The notes beneath the pieces are model-generated. The model made no database searches. It saw only the letters and a program-made list of their open reading frames with translations, and was not told where the DNA came from. DNA of 64,000 nucleotides. It comes from Manduca sexta (lineage: Eukaryota; Arthropoda; Insecta; Lepidoptera; Sphingidae). This document shows positions 24,941 through 37,560 of this stretch, piece by piece. Every line of letters starts with the position of its first letter. Position 1 is the stretch's first letter. The position numbers and the translations under genes are program-made. Where the stretch lies: contig NC_051142.1 in the NCBI RefSeq assembly GCF_014839805.1, positions 3,782,001 to 3,846,000 on the forward strand, written 5' to 3'.

Positions 24941-27900
24941 TTTTCTCTAAAGTTTTAGATATTTAACGAAAACGAAACAACAGTCCAATCTCGGGAATGA
25001 TACTTCAAAATGGTTGATTGACAAAACTCAATGTTGCCAATATACTTAAATAAAAATGTGTTTTGTAGCGTTCAATGTCAAAAACATTGTGTGCATAAAT
25101 TATTATCATTGGAGGGCATGCTTTTGATGTAGTTATATTTTTAAATTAAGTATATTACATAAATTAAAAAAATGCATGGTTACCTAAATTTTTAATCAAA
25201 ATAATGTATGCAGTGATTATGCAGCTAGGGAAGACTTTATTCTGTAGGCTGGCGAATGGTTGAAAATGAAACACTGTTTCCCGTTTCCAATACCTAATTC
25301 TATGCTGTTACCTGACTCCTTGCGTTATGGCAGCATACAAACGGTGTAGATCAATTACCGTAACGTCTTGAGTACAAATCCCAAATCGGGAAAGACTATG
25401 CGGGTTTTCTACTAAAACTTGCCCAGAACAGAATCTTTCAGAGAGATTAGGTTTGACTGGCGGTCGGTTATAAATATTAACCCCCTTATTCATAGGACAT
25501 AGACGTTATTTATCTAAGGACGGAGCATTGCTGTGTTAATAAATCTGTTTTTCAGTGCCGAATGCATGGCCGCCTTCGCAGTGTGTAGACATAGAGCCGT
25601 TGTGATAGGCTAATATTGAGATACAACTTTAATCTAATTGGCTGTCAGATAAACAAAGCTGAAAAACAGACTTGTTATCACAGGAATGCTCCGTCCTTAG
25701 ATAAATAACTTCTACGAATAAGGGGATAAGTCTTTGCGTTACATGCTAGTAATCTTAGTTACGGTGATATCACAATATGACGTTGCGATGAAAGAAAGGT
25801 AGTTAGATAGTTAATAAAGAAATAACAATAAGAACAAAAATGTACCTGCACGTTGTTCTTCTCGTGAAGGATTGACCTAATTTTGACTTGAATGTAGGGA
25901 TCTATTTGCCGGGTAGGTAGTAGGTACTATGGTAGTGTGGTGAGAAAATGTTATGCTGACAGTGTAGGTGGTAATAGACGTGATCAATTAGGTCATTTTC
26001 TCGGTCTATCCCAAGATCAAGTTTTTGATTTACCTCTTGAAATTAGCAATTTATAAGTAATGCCTTGTTTAAACATTAAACTCAGCTGTTTATAGAGAAT
26101 GAATTAAATAAAAAGAGATGAATTAATTAGAGCAATTCAGCTGTCTCCACGTAGGTAGAGTTAGAGTTTGATCAGTTATTTACAAACTCTTTTGATTGAA
26201 GGTAACAACTATAGCCAATCAAGTGGGTTTGTGAAAAAAAATTGCTCTGCAATATTAATTAATATATACAAAGTCACATACATGCCACATTGCCCGATTA
26301 TGGTATAGGTACTTTCTCGCTTTCTCCACCTTCATCAATATTTTCATGTATTCTCGCCCGTTCATGGTACTTGACCTGGCCTTTACCAAGATTGTTAGAT
26401 ATCTGACATTCGATAGTAATCTTCATAAAAAAATCCATAATACTATCATAATCCACCCTTATTTTACAACGAACGAGCAATTCCTATTATTTTTAAACGA
26501 AATGTCGAGTCTTGATTAAAATAAAATAACAATGTGCGCACTATAATACCTAATCATTATTTATAGCTGGGTCCGGTGTGAATCATGGCGAGACTTGAAT
26601 CAAACCACCCGCGGCGATACTTATTCATGGCTTATCCCAGTAATAATTTACGCAGAGCACTCCGAATCAAGATGAACCTTTTTAATAAACTCGGAAGAGA
26701 TTCATTTTGTATTTATTTTTATTTGCGGGAATATTAATTTTGCGATGTATTTTGGGATTTTTAGGAACAAATAGGTACAAGTAAGGTATTGTTTTGTGAA
26801 TTGATATATTTTGACTTTCTTGACTTGCAAAATTAATTTAATATTTTTTGATGCTTTATAAATATTCTCGTTCATAAATTTCTGGCCTTTCCTATTATCT
26901 CGTGTAAATACTGAATAGTAATTAGTCAAATTTGAACTTGGCTATAACTTTTGTAACAGGCGCAATATCAACAAAGCAGTTTTGCGATGCCACAACTCAA
27001 AATATGACAATAAATAACAATATACAATAATTTTAAGCTATACTTTTTAGTACCGGTATAAGTGGACTATTAATTAGTTGGGCGCAGGTTCAATATCGGG
27101 GGAGACCGATATTTTGTGGATTTGTTTTGGCTTATAGGGTCGTCTAGCCGCGCTTGACAAAGTAGCAACGTATGTCAAATCACGGCTCAAATTTAAACAC
27201 TATTTAAACAGTACCTATGTAAAATATCTATGAGCACAATATGAAGTATATAAGACCCATGACAGGGATTAATTTGGTTTTGTTTAAATGATAATAATGT
27301 AAAAAATATAATTTATCTTAAATAAAATAATTGCAATCTTTTTACCTGCCTACAAAATAATAATAGGTATATAGAATACGATCTTCAAAAAAAAAAAAAA
27401 CTAGTAACGGTATATTATTATACTTTAAATAAATCCCTCTAAAAGAGTAAAGTTAAAACCATAATAATAAGTAAGCATTTTTGTAAATTTATAATTAAAA
27501 CAATTACAGCATCAGTTTTATAGTGGAATATAGAGTTCTTCTAGTTATTATTTAAATTTATTTATATTACCGTTATGACTTTTGCCAGCGTTTTCGTTAG
27601 ATATAGGAATTTTAGCAGTTCCAGTGCTCTTTCGGACTATTATAGGATTACATAATAATATTCAATGAAATAGATTCGCATAATAGAATATTAAACCTGC
27701 CACAAATATTACTTACACATAGTTGCGATTCAAGAATAAATAAAATTTTCGGAATACTGAGTGTGAAATAATCACTATGGTCCCTAAAACAATAGATATA
27801 AAGTTGATATTTGTCCTACAAGAAAAGGTATTTAAACACTATAGCTACGTTCGAAATAGAAAATATTAGACGCAGATTTCCATTCGCAACAGATAGTGTC

Positions 27901-27977
27901 GGGTCGGAGGCGGGAAAACCGCGTTTTCATTCATTTTCAGGCGCTACTCAAGTGTATACTCATATCTAGTTATAAAA
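24941..27977. other. Intergenic DNA between TXNL1 and the C16orf89-family gene
   Basis: AT-rich, with no exon-like ORF. It contains one MITE (25481-25726), listed separately. Nothing else was recognised. Confidence 0.5.
25481..25726. mobile_element. Harbinger-like MITE flanked by TAA
   Basis: 246 bp with imperfect terminal inverted repeats of about 75 bp (CCCCTTATTC..., then TTATTTATCTAAGGACGGAG, CTGTTTTTCAG) on both ends. TAA lies directly outside each end (25478-25480, 25727-25729), consistent with the three-base target duplication of PIF/Harbinger elements. It has no coding capacity, and only one copy was seen in the window. Confidence 0.7.
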
Positions 27978-30900
27978 ATGTTAGTGTGTTTCAAAATATG
28001 TTTAGTAATATTTATAGCAGTGGAAATTACGCAATGTGTTAGTGAAATTAACAAGAGATACGTAAACGATATTGGTTCGGCTCAAGATGTGCCATTGAAA
28101 ACTGATTTGCACGGTTACCTCAAGTGTTTGAGAAGGACGATCAAATATTGCAGTAAACGTAAAAATGATATTGACATTAATTTAGCATTTGGATTGTTCC
28201 TTATACATGGTAATGTATCTTTTAATAAAGAAAACATAAGATTGGAGTTAGGGATATGTTAGTGATCATTTATACAATGTTTGTACGGGAAACAAACAGT
28301 ATAACATAAACTTAAGCTAATATATTACAATATATACGTAAATAGTTATATATAAGCAGTATATAAGCAAGTTTCCATACAGTTTCTAGCATTAATAATA
28401 ATAATAGTTTAGTTAATAGCGACAATATTATATTAGATTTAAGGTACTTGAAAAGATATGGTACAAGTGATAAATAAATAAATTAATTAAAATAATGGCG
28501 ATTTAGTTTAAGTATCAACGTATTGAGTGTCGAAGCAAGTTGCTTTGCAAAAAAAATATTCTGTCAGAATAGACACATTGGCGTTCCTTATGAATAACTT
28601 AAATAAGTATTTAGATAAAGTGGTTTGAGAGTTCAAATACTGGGTACGAGCCGTACGAGTTTAATGATACGATATTCTATCTAAATAACATGTAAAACTT
28701 GACATGAAATATTGAAGTTTTGCAGAAAAAAAAAATGTAATAAATTAAGTAAATGATGATGGGTTCGGGGGTTATTATGATAAAATTGTTGTAAAAAGAT
28801 ATTCAAGAATTTCATAGCCGCATAAGAGGCTGTTAGCAGCAGTCTTTCTGGGAAATAATAATCATTATTACAGTTCCTAGACGATTTATTACAATATCCG
28901 AAAACCGAGTATTCGATGAAAAGTCGATAATAATTTGTACCCAATATTTTAATCTTTATATTATAAATAACATGTTTTATGACTATTGCTATAACGAAAT
29001 TATCAGACACGCTTTGATAAATCCATTGTTTTATTGAGGACAAAATATAGTGTGTAACTACATTAATTTTTTAATAACAGATAAATAATAATACCAATGT
29101 TTATAAATCCATATTATAGTCAAGTATACATGTTATTCGCTTAAAAATATAAAAAATAAGAGAAAATAATTAATCAACATAAAAAATAATTTAATTAAGT
29201 ATATTCACCGAAAGATAGTTTTACACATGCAGTGATTCGATCAAGAACACCAAGAATCTCAAAATCTCAATACGAATACAGTTTAGTAATTCAATAGTAT
29301 TGGTGTAAATTCTAATTCATATATATTACTACAAAATTGCGTGTTGTAATTAAATTACACTAATAATACTTTAAAACATTTTTTTTATTGTTTCAGTTAA
29401 TTTGAAAAGTTCTTTAAAGACGAATATCTTACCCATTGCACTGAAAAAGGAATTAAATAATTTGTTAGAAGATAATGACAAATTGTTCCAATATTTCAAA
29501 AAACGTAATTTAAACACCACTGATCCAGATATAATGAAAATCAATAACAGTAAGTACAGATCCTATTTTCTTTATTCATAACTAGTTTTTGGTCGTGGCT
29601 TCGCCGACGTGAAACTAGTCTTCTAAGTAAAAAGTCTATATATTTTCTCGGGATAAAATAGCCTATGTCTTTCCTAGGGTCTCAAACCATCTCTATAAAT
29701 AATTTCATCGCAATCCGGTAGTGTTTTAAGCTTATTGCGGCCAGCAAGACAAGTAGACGCGGCGGGGGCTTTATTTAATGTATTAGGATAAAATATTGGT
29801 AAATTTTTTAGCTTTAAAGAAAGAAGCTTTTCCACTAGCTTTCATATTGCAACAAATATTTCGCATTATGGTCCAAGTCACTTGGACAATTTTCTAAATT
29901 ATTCTCGTTCCTTTTTGGTGGGATCGTATTTAGATTTGATTATAAGAACTGAATTTATCTTTATTCTTGCCCATCTATTAACATAACGAGGTTTCCTGTA
30001 ATTTCACTTAGATCAAAATCATTTGATACAATGATTTTTTTATACAATATAATGTATTTTACGGCTGGCGTCGATTAAAAGATAGTGAAACAAATCGCAT
30101 TTATCTCATATGAGCGGATCATTCTAATGGACGTTGTTTTATAGTAAATTAATTCCAGAATACTATTCATCTCGATAAGTATAATCGACGCTAGCTATTA
30201 CATGTATACGGCTCAGAACAAGACGTCAAAAATTTACAAAACAATTAAATTTGACAATAAAGAAACTTAATAATATAATTTTCAGTTATAACAATGATGA
30301 AGGAGATATCATGGGTGGATCATTTGCAAAGATTCAGACCAGTACGAGTATTAACACCATTATTTGAACCAGGCTCCCACGTTGGTAAAAATGATCCAGA
30401 TTGGAAAGATTATTTGAATAAAATGCTTGATTTTGAAAGATGGACACCAAGCCCTGAAATATCTAGTAAGTAACTAAGGCATACGGTTAGTAATTTCACA
30501 GCTTGTGTGAAGATATTTTATGATCTCGCACCCAAATATAAATAAAAGTGAACTAATTACTCTTGTTTCGACCCCGTAGTCTTTACTAATGCGGGAACTG
30601 AATAAGCAGGAATGATTCTAATTGGTGGTAGGTCTCTCATAAATAGGCTTCGCCTGGGTAGGTACCATCGCAATGTCTATTTTTGCCGCCAAGCAGTAAA
30701 GTGTGGTCATTGTTGTGTTCCGGTCTGATGGATATTTAAGCCAGTGTAACTACTGGACATAATAAGACTTAACATCTCATGTCTCAGGACGGCGAACGCA
30801 GTGGAATGCCAAACAAGACTGTAATTCAAGGTGTTGGATGGTATTTCTACTGTTTGTGGGCGGTCGTATCGATTACCATCAGGCGAGCGGCAAACTCGTC

Positions 30901-33900
30901 TCGTCATTTAAAGCAATAAAAAATAGAATAATAATGAACTCTTAATTTCAGCATTTTGTATCGCCTCATTAGTAGTGAATCCAGTTAAAACTCCTGAGTT
31001 AAAATGCGAAATTTCTAAGATTTGTGACCACATGCTGAAAAATGGAACCAATTTTGGATATGCGATTACGCATAGGTAAGATTAAATATACATTATCCGA
31101 TTATAATAATAAATCCGCACCATAACAAATTAATTGGCACAATGAAGTGTTTTTGTAATTAGACCATCCTAAGTTTTAAATATCTTTAATACCTTACTAT
31201 ATTTTAAATACATTACTAGAATGGAATCCGCGTAAAAAAATGTATGCCATCGCATCTTCCCCAGTTAATTGTATATATTACAATAATTTTCACCATGTTG
31301 TTTACCGTAAAACTTGGTACATAACTTATATACCTACATAAGTTTAGTGTATCTTCTTTTCATTATGCTTAATCCATCCCATTATTTAATGATATTCGAT
31401 GGAGATGTTCGGTCATAAATTTTTGGCTTCGGGCTGATACTGCCAGAAAAATATCGCTATACCCAACCCGGGATCGAACCCGAGACTTCGACACGACGAC
31501 ACAAGACGCACCGGAATATAACTACGCCAACAAGGGAGTCAGTATAAATCAATATATTTATCGTTTACCACCTGCTGATTCCAGGTTCTTGTTCCTCTTG
31601 CACGCGCGTTCCGGGCGGGGTTGCAGCGTGTACTCTCCAAAAATGGACAGAAGGATAAGGCAAGAGTTTTGCAGACGAGCTTATGAAGAAGCGGAGTATA
31701 TCGCCATCCATGACTACGACTACATAGACTTGCTGTTGGAACAAAGTAAGCAAGCGCTGATTTAAAGACGTCACTGAGAAACCTGACCACTTATTCCTAA
31801 CTGAGGACTGACGTAGTGACGTAGTACTTGCTCGTAGTAGGATATATTTTATTTCGGCACGGATAGTGATCACCATAAGGCGTTGAAACCCGCCATAATG
31901 GCCCACGTAAGAGTGTTGCGTTCCGGGATCAGCCTGTGTATGTCCAAATCCAACAGGCCGGCATAATTGCGTCGACTGTCAAGGTGTAATCATCTCTCGT
32001 CGGTCGACTTTCTATTGGACTCCACTCCTATTACCATCAGGTGTAGTGGGTCACTTTGCCAGTATATCGATATTAGATATCACTGCTTAGTATTAGCCCG
32101 GAGTCAGGAATCTTGACTCGTTAATAGAAAGAAGCTCCACCGCATGAGGCCTTTCGTCTTCTAAAATGTGGTTAGTTATATAATTCCAATGAATAAATTA
32201 CATTGGAATTCGCTAGCAGATCTTCCTTCTCTTAGAGACAAAAAGTGGTAATGCCATGATGTACTTCTTATTTAAATTTCATTACCGAAGGTTGGACATG
32301 ACCTCCAACTTCTAAATCAATGCCTAAATATAGTTCTAATGGTGTTATCAGTTCATGTTGGTCATCTGCTCGGAGTATTTACAGTAAACAAGTTTTTCTT
32401 GTACACATTTTTGCATTAACTCATCGCTCCTTACGTGGCAGGTAGAATTAAGTCAATGAGCTAATGTCCTCGTATAATTACCATTTATTGACACATATTA
32501 TCTAATATTTAATGATGCCGTTTTTGTATACAGACGTATGATTATATCAACGTATCACTTAATATTCGAATTAGCCTACATATTTTTAAAATTTGCACCC
32601 ATACCAATGAAATTTATTAGTGGATTTCAACAAATCATTGTTGACAACTTTACTCACTAGGTATGTCAAGTAATTTGTGTTAACAGATGTAAAGGTTTGT
32701 TAATCGCATATTATTGGTTAAGCTCTACATCATTAAAGATTTTTCAAAGTATATAACGCGTATCTACAATGTCTATTGATTACTGATCAAGGTGATTCAT
32801 CACTGGATACAAACACATTCAGTCGTTACTTAGGTCTCTCATTCCGATACCCTCGAAGGTAATTTACGGTTAACGTTATATCATGTTCTGCCATGACCTG
32901 CAACAAATGAGTGTGCATTATATGCCACATTGCACGAAGCGACAACTTGATCGATTGCCTTTCTGAGCTTTCCTCCAATAACTTGACAAATACAACCTGA
33001 TATAATTAGTCCTTTTTTATATGTGTACTGCAAAGTAAACACGCTGCACCTGGTGGTCAGTAAAGTGGGGCCAAAGAATGTCAACCAACGAGAGCTGATC
33101 AATACCTCTCGGCAGTCGACGCAGCACAACTTATGTGAGCCTCTATGGCGTGTTTTAACATATTGTATTGGATATAAGATATATTTTACCACCAGTAAAC
33201 GTCCTCTACTTAGAATACTCCGTAATAAATACATCACGCTATAGAAAGATATATACTCCTACATATATTACATCTATTTAACATTTTAGAGGTAGGTAGA
33301 GATGTAATTACACTAATATTTCACCAGTTACGTTAAGTACAATGTAATAGCAGACTAGTCTATTGCCATTTACGGAACACAGTTCCAGGGTACGGACTAA
33401 TAATAAGCAGAAAAATATAATCTGATGCAGTACTCAGGAATGATAGACAATTTTATTTTAAAAAGAGTTAATCAGCTTTGGTTTCGCAAAGCGTCCTTTG
33501 TCACTCAGTCCTTGGATTATCTATAACTCAATGTGTAATGTGTCTTGCTGCTAAAGGGATATATTTTATATCCGCCCGGATAGCGACCACCGAACACAAG
33601 GTTTAAAATTCGCCATAGTGGCCCACGTAAATGTGTTGTGTTTCAGGATCAGCCTGTGTATATCCAACAGCCTGTGTATATCCATTGCTAATGACAAACG
33701 GCGATAGTCTAGTTGTGTGTGGAACGGACTGCTGAGACGAATGTCCGCAGGTTCAAATCCCAAGGGCACACACTTTTGACTTTTCTAAAATCATGTGTGT
33801 ATTCTTTGTGAATTTATCGTTCGCTTTAACGGTGAATTTTGTGATATTCTATTCGACCCCACTCCACTTACCATCAAGTGCAGTGAGGCAAATTTGTCGT

Positions 33901-34195
33901 CCTAGTATAAAAAGACTACTGATTAATATTAAATATTAACACTTTAATTATTACAGTAGCCCTATGCACATTAGACGGGCACTCCGAGTTTCTGCATCGT
34001 TCGTGGTTGGCCCGTTTGCTCCGTCATCAAGCACCACACGGATGTTTTGGAGAATACCCACAAAGGGTTCAAAATCGACCAAATGTATTTAAATTAGAAC
34101 ATTCAGATGAGGACGATTGTAACAACCATGTAACTGGTGTCGCGGCTGCTACTCTTGGAGCGGCTGTTAGGTTTATCATTGAGATATACTACTGA
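27978..34195 (+). CDS. C16orf89 / UPF0764 (DUF4735) family secreted protein, complete, 6 exons
   Basis: Exons: 27978-28209, 29397-29549, 30286-30465, 30952-31075, 31585-31745, 33957-34195 (1,089 nt, 362 residues), all GT-AG and in phase, stop TGA at 34193. The start has a hydrophobic signal peptide (MLVCFKICLVIFIAVEITQC), so the product is probably secreted. Family-like blocks are KCEISKICDHML, a GYAITHRFLFLLHA block, 'CRRAYEEAEYIA', 'IALCTLDGHSEFLHRSWL', 'APHGCF' and a C-terminal CNNHVTGVAAATLGAAVRF. Length and block order fit human C16orf89 (a secreted protein known mainly from thyroid). Biochemical function is unknown. Introns 4 and 5 carry retroposon insertions. No neighbour suggests a pathway. 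Confidence 0.9.
29583..29800. repeat. Diverged dispersed repeat with GGCTTCGCC motif
   Basis: The left edge carries ACTAG...GTGGCTTCGCCGACGTGAAACTAG, followed by GGGATAAAATAGCCTATG and ATTTCATCGCAATCCG. It resembles a common lepidopteran repeat; a related piece is at 45583-45870. It lies in intron 2 of the C16orf89-family gene. The right end is not defined. Confidence 0.45.
30623..30923 (+). mobile_element. Retroposon family B, copy 2
   Basis: Same family and same 3' end (AAAGCAATAAAAAA) as 17546-17840. It lies in intron 3 of the C16orf89-family gene and stops 28 bases before the exon-4 acceptor (exon starts 30952). Confidence 0.75.
31838..32070 (+). mobile_element. Retroposon family C, copy 1
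   Basis: Runs GGATATATTTTAT, GGATAGTGATCACC, GCCATAATGGCCCACGTAAG, CCGGGATCAGCCTGTGTAT, a GTCGACTG tract, then CCCACTCC-like text and ACCATCAGGTG. Related copies are at 33548-33935, 47055-47185 (-), 48871-49035 (-) and 52478-52721. No element is named. Confidence 0.7.
33548..33935 (+). mobile_element. Retroposon family C, copy 2, interrupted by a SINE fragment
   Basis: The left part (33548-33690) and right part (33855-33935, from CGACCCCACTCCACTTACCA) match family C. Between them lies a tRNA-SINE fragment at 33694-33850. The composite ends 21 bases before the last exon of the C16orf89-family gene (33957). Confidence 0.7.
33694..33850 (+). mobile_element. tRNA-derived SINE fragment, 3' truncated, nested in family C
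   Basis: Starts CGGCGATAGTCTAGTTG (A-box-like) with a B-box-like GGTTCAAATCCC and continues to TTCGCTTTAACGGTGAA. The 3' half seen at 8697-9019 is absent. Confidence 0.75.
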
Positions 34196-34249
34196 ATGTA
34201 AATAGCTCACTGCGTGAATGAAATATACCGGCGTTAATTGAGTATTTTC

Positions 34250-34390
34250 ATAATTATTTTTCATGTTTACGCGAATGTTAGACATTAAAATTAAACATTT
34301 TTTTGGATTTAATTGCGGTTTTAATATTTTGATTTTCTCCCTACATTTCGAAGACCGTGTCAATAATAATGTGCCTTCGTGGTCACAGAC
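34250..34390 (+). repeat. Dispersed repeat family D, single arm
   Basis: GTTTACGCGAATGTTAGACA, GGATTTAATTGCGG, then TTTCTCCCTACATTTCGAAGACC and CTTCGTGGTCAC. Related text occurs at 53255-53454 (as an inverted pair) and 61800-61925. It starts about 55 bp after the stop codon of the C16orf89-family gene. Confidence 0.55.
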
Positions 34391-36335
34391 CGGACGTTAC
34401 TAAGATAAAATCCGAAAAATAAAAATAGTTTAATTTTAATTAGTAGTGTAAAACTACAGACTCCTGATCAACTAGGTTTGCTTAATTAATTTACCAGCTG
34501 TTAAGAAGTGTCAGGATTACATTCATTAAACGGTGAATTTCTTCTTGCGCGCTGTGTAAACACTAATAAAAATATTATTAGCCGCTATTAAAAATATTAC
34601 CCATAATAAAAACCAAAGTACTTATTAATGGCTTCCAAACGACATTATTTAATAAAATTAATGGATACTTATTAAGTGTATCAAGGATAATTACTAACCA
34701 TTGAAATTACATAAAAATATTAGACCTTGTTAAGTGAGCAAACTTTTGAACCAAGTTGACAAAATAATATAACAGAGTGCATTCACAGAGAACAAGACTA
34801 CATTGCAGAAGCAACGAAAATTGTTTCTTCCTCTCTTGAAACTTTGCCGTTCTCGAACAGGGTCTACGATTATATAACATGTATTTTTTAAAAAAAATAT
34901 TTTGGGAGTTTACAACAGAGAACACACATTACATTATTTTCACATATTTCTGTATAACGGTGATTTAAAATGCAACATCTGTTCACTGTTGTATAAAATG
35001 TTTGTGGAGTGCAATTATCTTTGAATCTGAATTTAATCTTTGTTTACGATGGTTGAGCATTCAAAACATGTCTCTCATCTCGGAACTTAAAAATCGGTCA
35101 TCGACAAATGTCGGAAACCGATATGTCGTGACGTACTGAATTCAGTCCGATATCGTTTCATGGTGTCGTCAGCGGACAAATGTTAGGATTATAACAAGGC
35201 AATTTGCACAACTAGGTTTCGACGACTGAGATAGATGATGATGAATAATAAATTGCGCTAAAGGCATGATTCATTTTTTGCGGAACTCAATGTGCAATGC
35301 GTGGTTCACAGTAAATTTGTTAAGGAAAAGTATTTGGGATATATACATAATCATTCTTAATTTGTACGTATTTACATCTGTAAGAATAAACTATTATTCG
35401 TACATGCTACGTCTAATATCTGCCTCATGTTAGAAAGGCGATGTTATTGTGACGAACGCAAATTATAATCCAATAAGAATAATTTTTATCGAAATAAAAA
35501 ATTTATATTGATGGCTTAACCCAGGGGTCAGCCTAATGGATGTAACCACCCAACTCTCAAGAGCCTTTCCAAGGTGATTCAGCTATACAGTCTAATTTCT
35601 TACTAAATCAGTAAGCTAATGAAGCATTGTAATGATAATCAGAAAAGTTAAGTTTATTATAATATTTTTCCGTCTTTTAAATTTTAATGACAAATTATAT
35701 TTACAAAGTCATGTAATTAATGAAAGGAATATTACATCAGGACATATTGCATTTTATTTCGACTATAACTGCAATAACAACATTCACTTCCTAATTATAA
35801 CAATTTTATTTATAACTTTTTATATTACAGTGTAATATGACGATATCGCCTAAACGGTTTGTATCAGAGTATTTAGAATTTAATAAAGGTTCAAAATTCC
35901 ATTCCCATGATGAAACACTCTACTCAACGTGGTGGAAAGTCATGTAGTAATAAAATGAGTTGTTGATAAAATCATGTATTGCTTTATCAGGCGAGGGATT
36001 TCATCTTCACGTCTTGCCGTTCTGTAGAACATTATTGTCAACGTCAAAACTACACTCCAATTTGGATTTACCTGCATTTAAACGTCATGACCTACATAAG
36101 GCAATTTTCTCTGAATATAATGCTGCCTTAACGGGTATTAATTCTATATTGATACTTTAATTCTACAACAACTATAAGCCAAAATAAGGTTGACTTCCTG
36201 GATATTTACATACGAAAGCCTTGCATATCCGAATAACGGTAGCTATAACAGACGCATTAGTTCATATTGAAATTTAAATTAGCTGAAATGGTACGAACTA
36301 ATTGATATTGACATACATAATCCCTTCCTTATATA

Positions 36336-36490
36336 TAAGGTCTCGTGGAGTAGTAAAAGTGACAAGCCGGCCGGTCGGCCTCGTCGCAATATGTGGCGTA
36401 GAATCAATGCCGGCCGGATGTGCGGCCGCCATGAATGTTGGCTGCACTTCCGGTGGACAGGAAGCAGTTCTCGCCTTCTTGGTACCCATC
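36336..36490. other. GC-rich island of unknown origin
   Basis: Abrupt GC-rich text with repeated GCCGGCCGG-type words (36368-36425), then T9 at 36494. It is unlike its surroundings and may be a transposon fragment; both strands are open in at least one frame over most of it but match no family I recognise. Confidence 0.4.
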
Positions 36491-37494
36491 GGAATATTTT
36501 TTTTTTATAAGATTTTGTGATAGGCTTTGACGCAGTCAAGGTAAATTCCTTTCGCGGTCAAGATATTTTTTATCTTTTTTTATTTTCAAGGTCTTCATAA
36601 GTATATGTGCATTTTTAAGAAAATATGAATGTTGAATGTGTATCATACATAATTTTTTAAGTCAAAATAACACGCAATCATTTTAGGTACTGCATATTTT
36701 AATTGCTTACTTGATAGTTCAGGCAATTATAGTTTATCGCGAGTCATAATTCAATTTGGTGATATGCTTCCGATCGGATGTATGTCCAAATCCGGTGTTT
36801 ACTAAAATGGCCAATTAATTAATTATCTTATACTCGTAAATATCATTCGGAAAACGAAACTGGAATGTTTGTTTTGTTCTTGAATTAACTGAATTGAAAA
36901 ATATATGTAATGATTTAAATTCATACTTATTTTTTTAGTTGGAAATAATTTTAAAATTGGAATGCTCTACTTTTGTTATTCACAATCAGAATTTATAATA
37001 CTTGTGATCTGAATAATTATAACAATTTACAGTTTGATCGAAATACTATAGCGTGAGGAAAATAATTAACACGTCACGCAAATGCTTAGTATGTGAGACA
37101 TAACACCGGTTCAATAACATGTTTAAATTAAAAATGTTCTAAAGGGATTCTCTAAATGTTATATTTTATTTAAGGCTGTGATACACAAATGGATGTGACC
37201 ATCATCATCATCTATTATCAGAGCCTGAAGGGTTTTAAACTATCTGAAAAATTGTATTTGAGATTTCAATGTGTTTTGTTTGCACTTTTTTTTCCTTTTA
37301 ATTTACTTATTGGCATATATCGTTTGTCTTTTGAATGGTTCACACTGACAGTGCAATGACTCCATACACCTAAATACTATAAGCGAATTTGAATAACACA
37401 GGGTTAATACAAGAGGTTAGAGATTAGGCTCTATACTCACTAGGATGAAGCTTTACTTCCGAGTGTCGACATTGGGCCGTAAGACTGGTGAAAC

Positions 37495-37560
37495 CTATAT
37501 AACCGTTCCACTCACCCCAGTGTTGGCAGGCAGATATAACGCCTTTTTCGCGCGAAAAAA
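37495..37560. repeat. Dispersed repeat family E, copy 1
   Basis: TATATAACCGTTCCACTCAC, CCCAGTGTTGGC and CGCCTTTTTCG closely parallel 50213-50285. Confidence 0.5.

Noticed and set aside
31565..31906. 113-residue minus-strand ORF
   Set aside because: Antisense of C16orf89-family exon 5 plus retroposon DNA.
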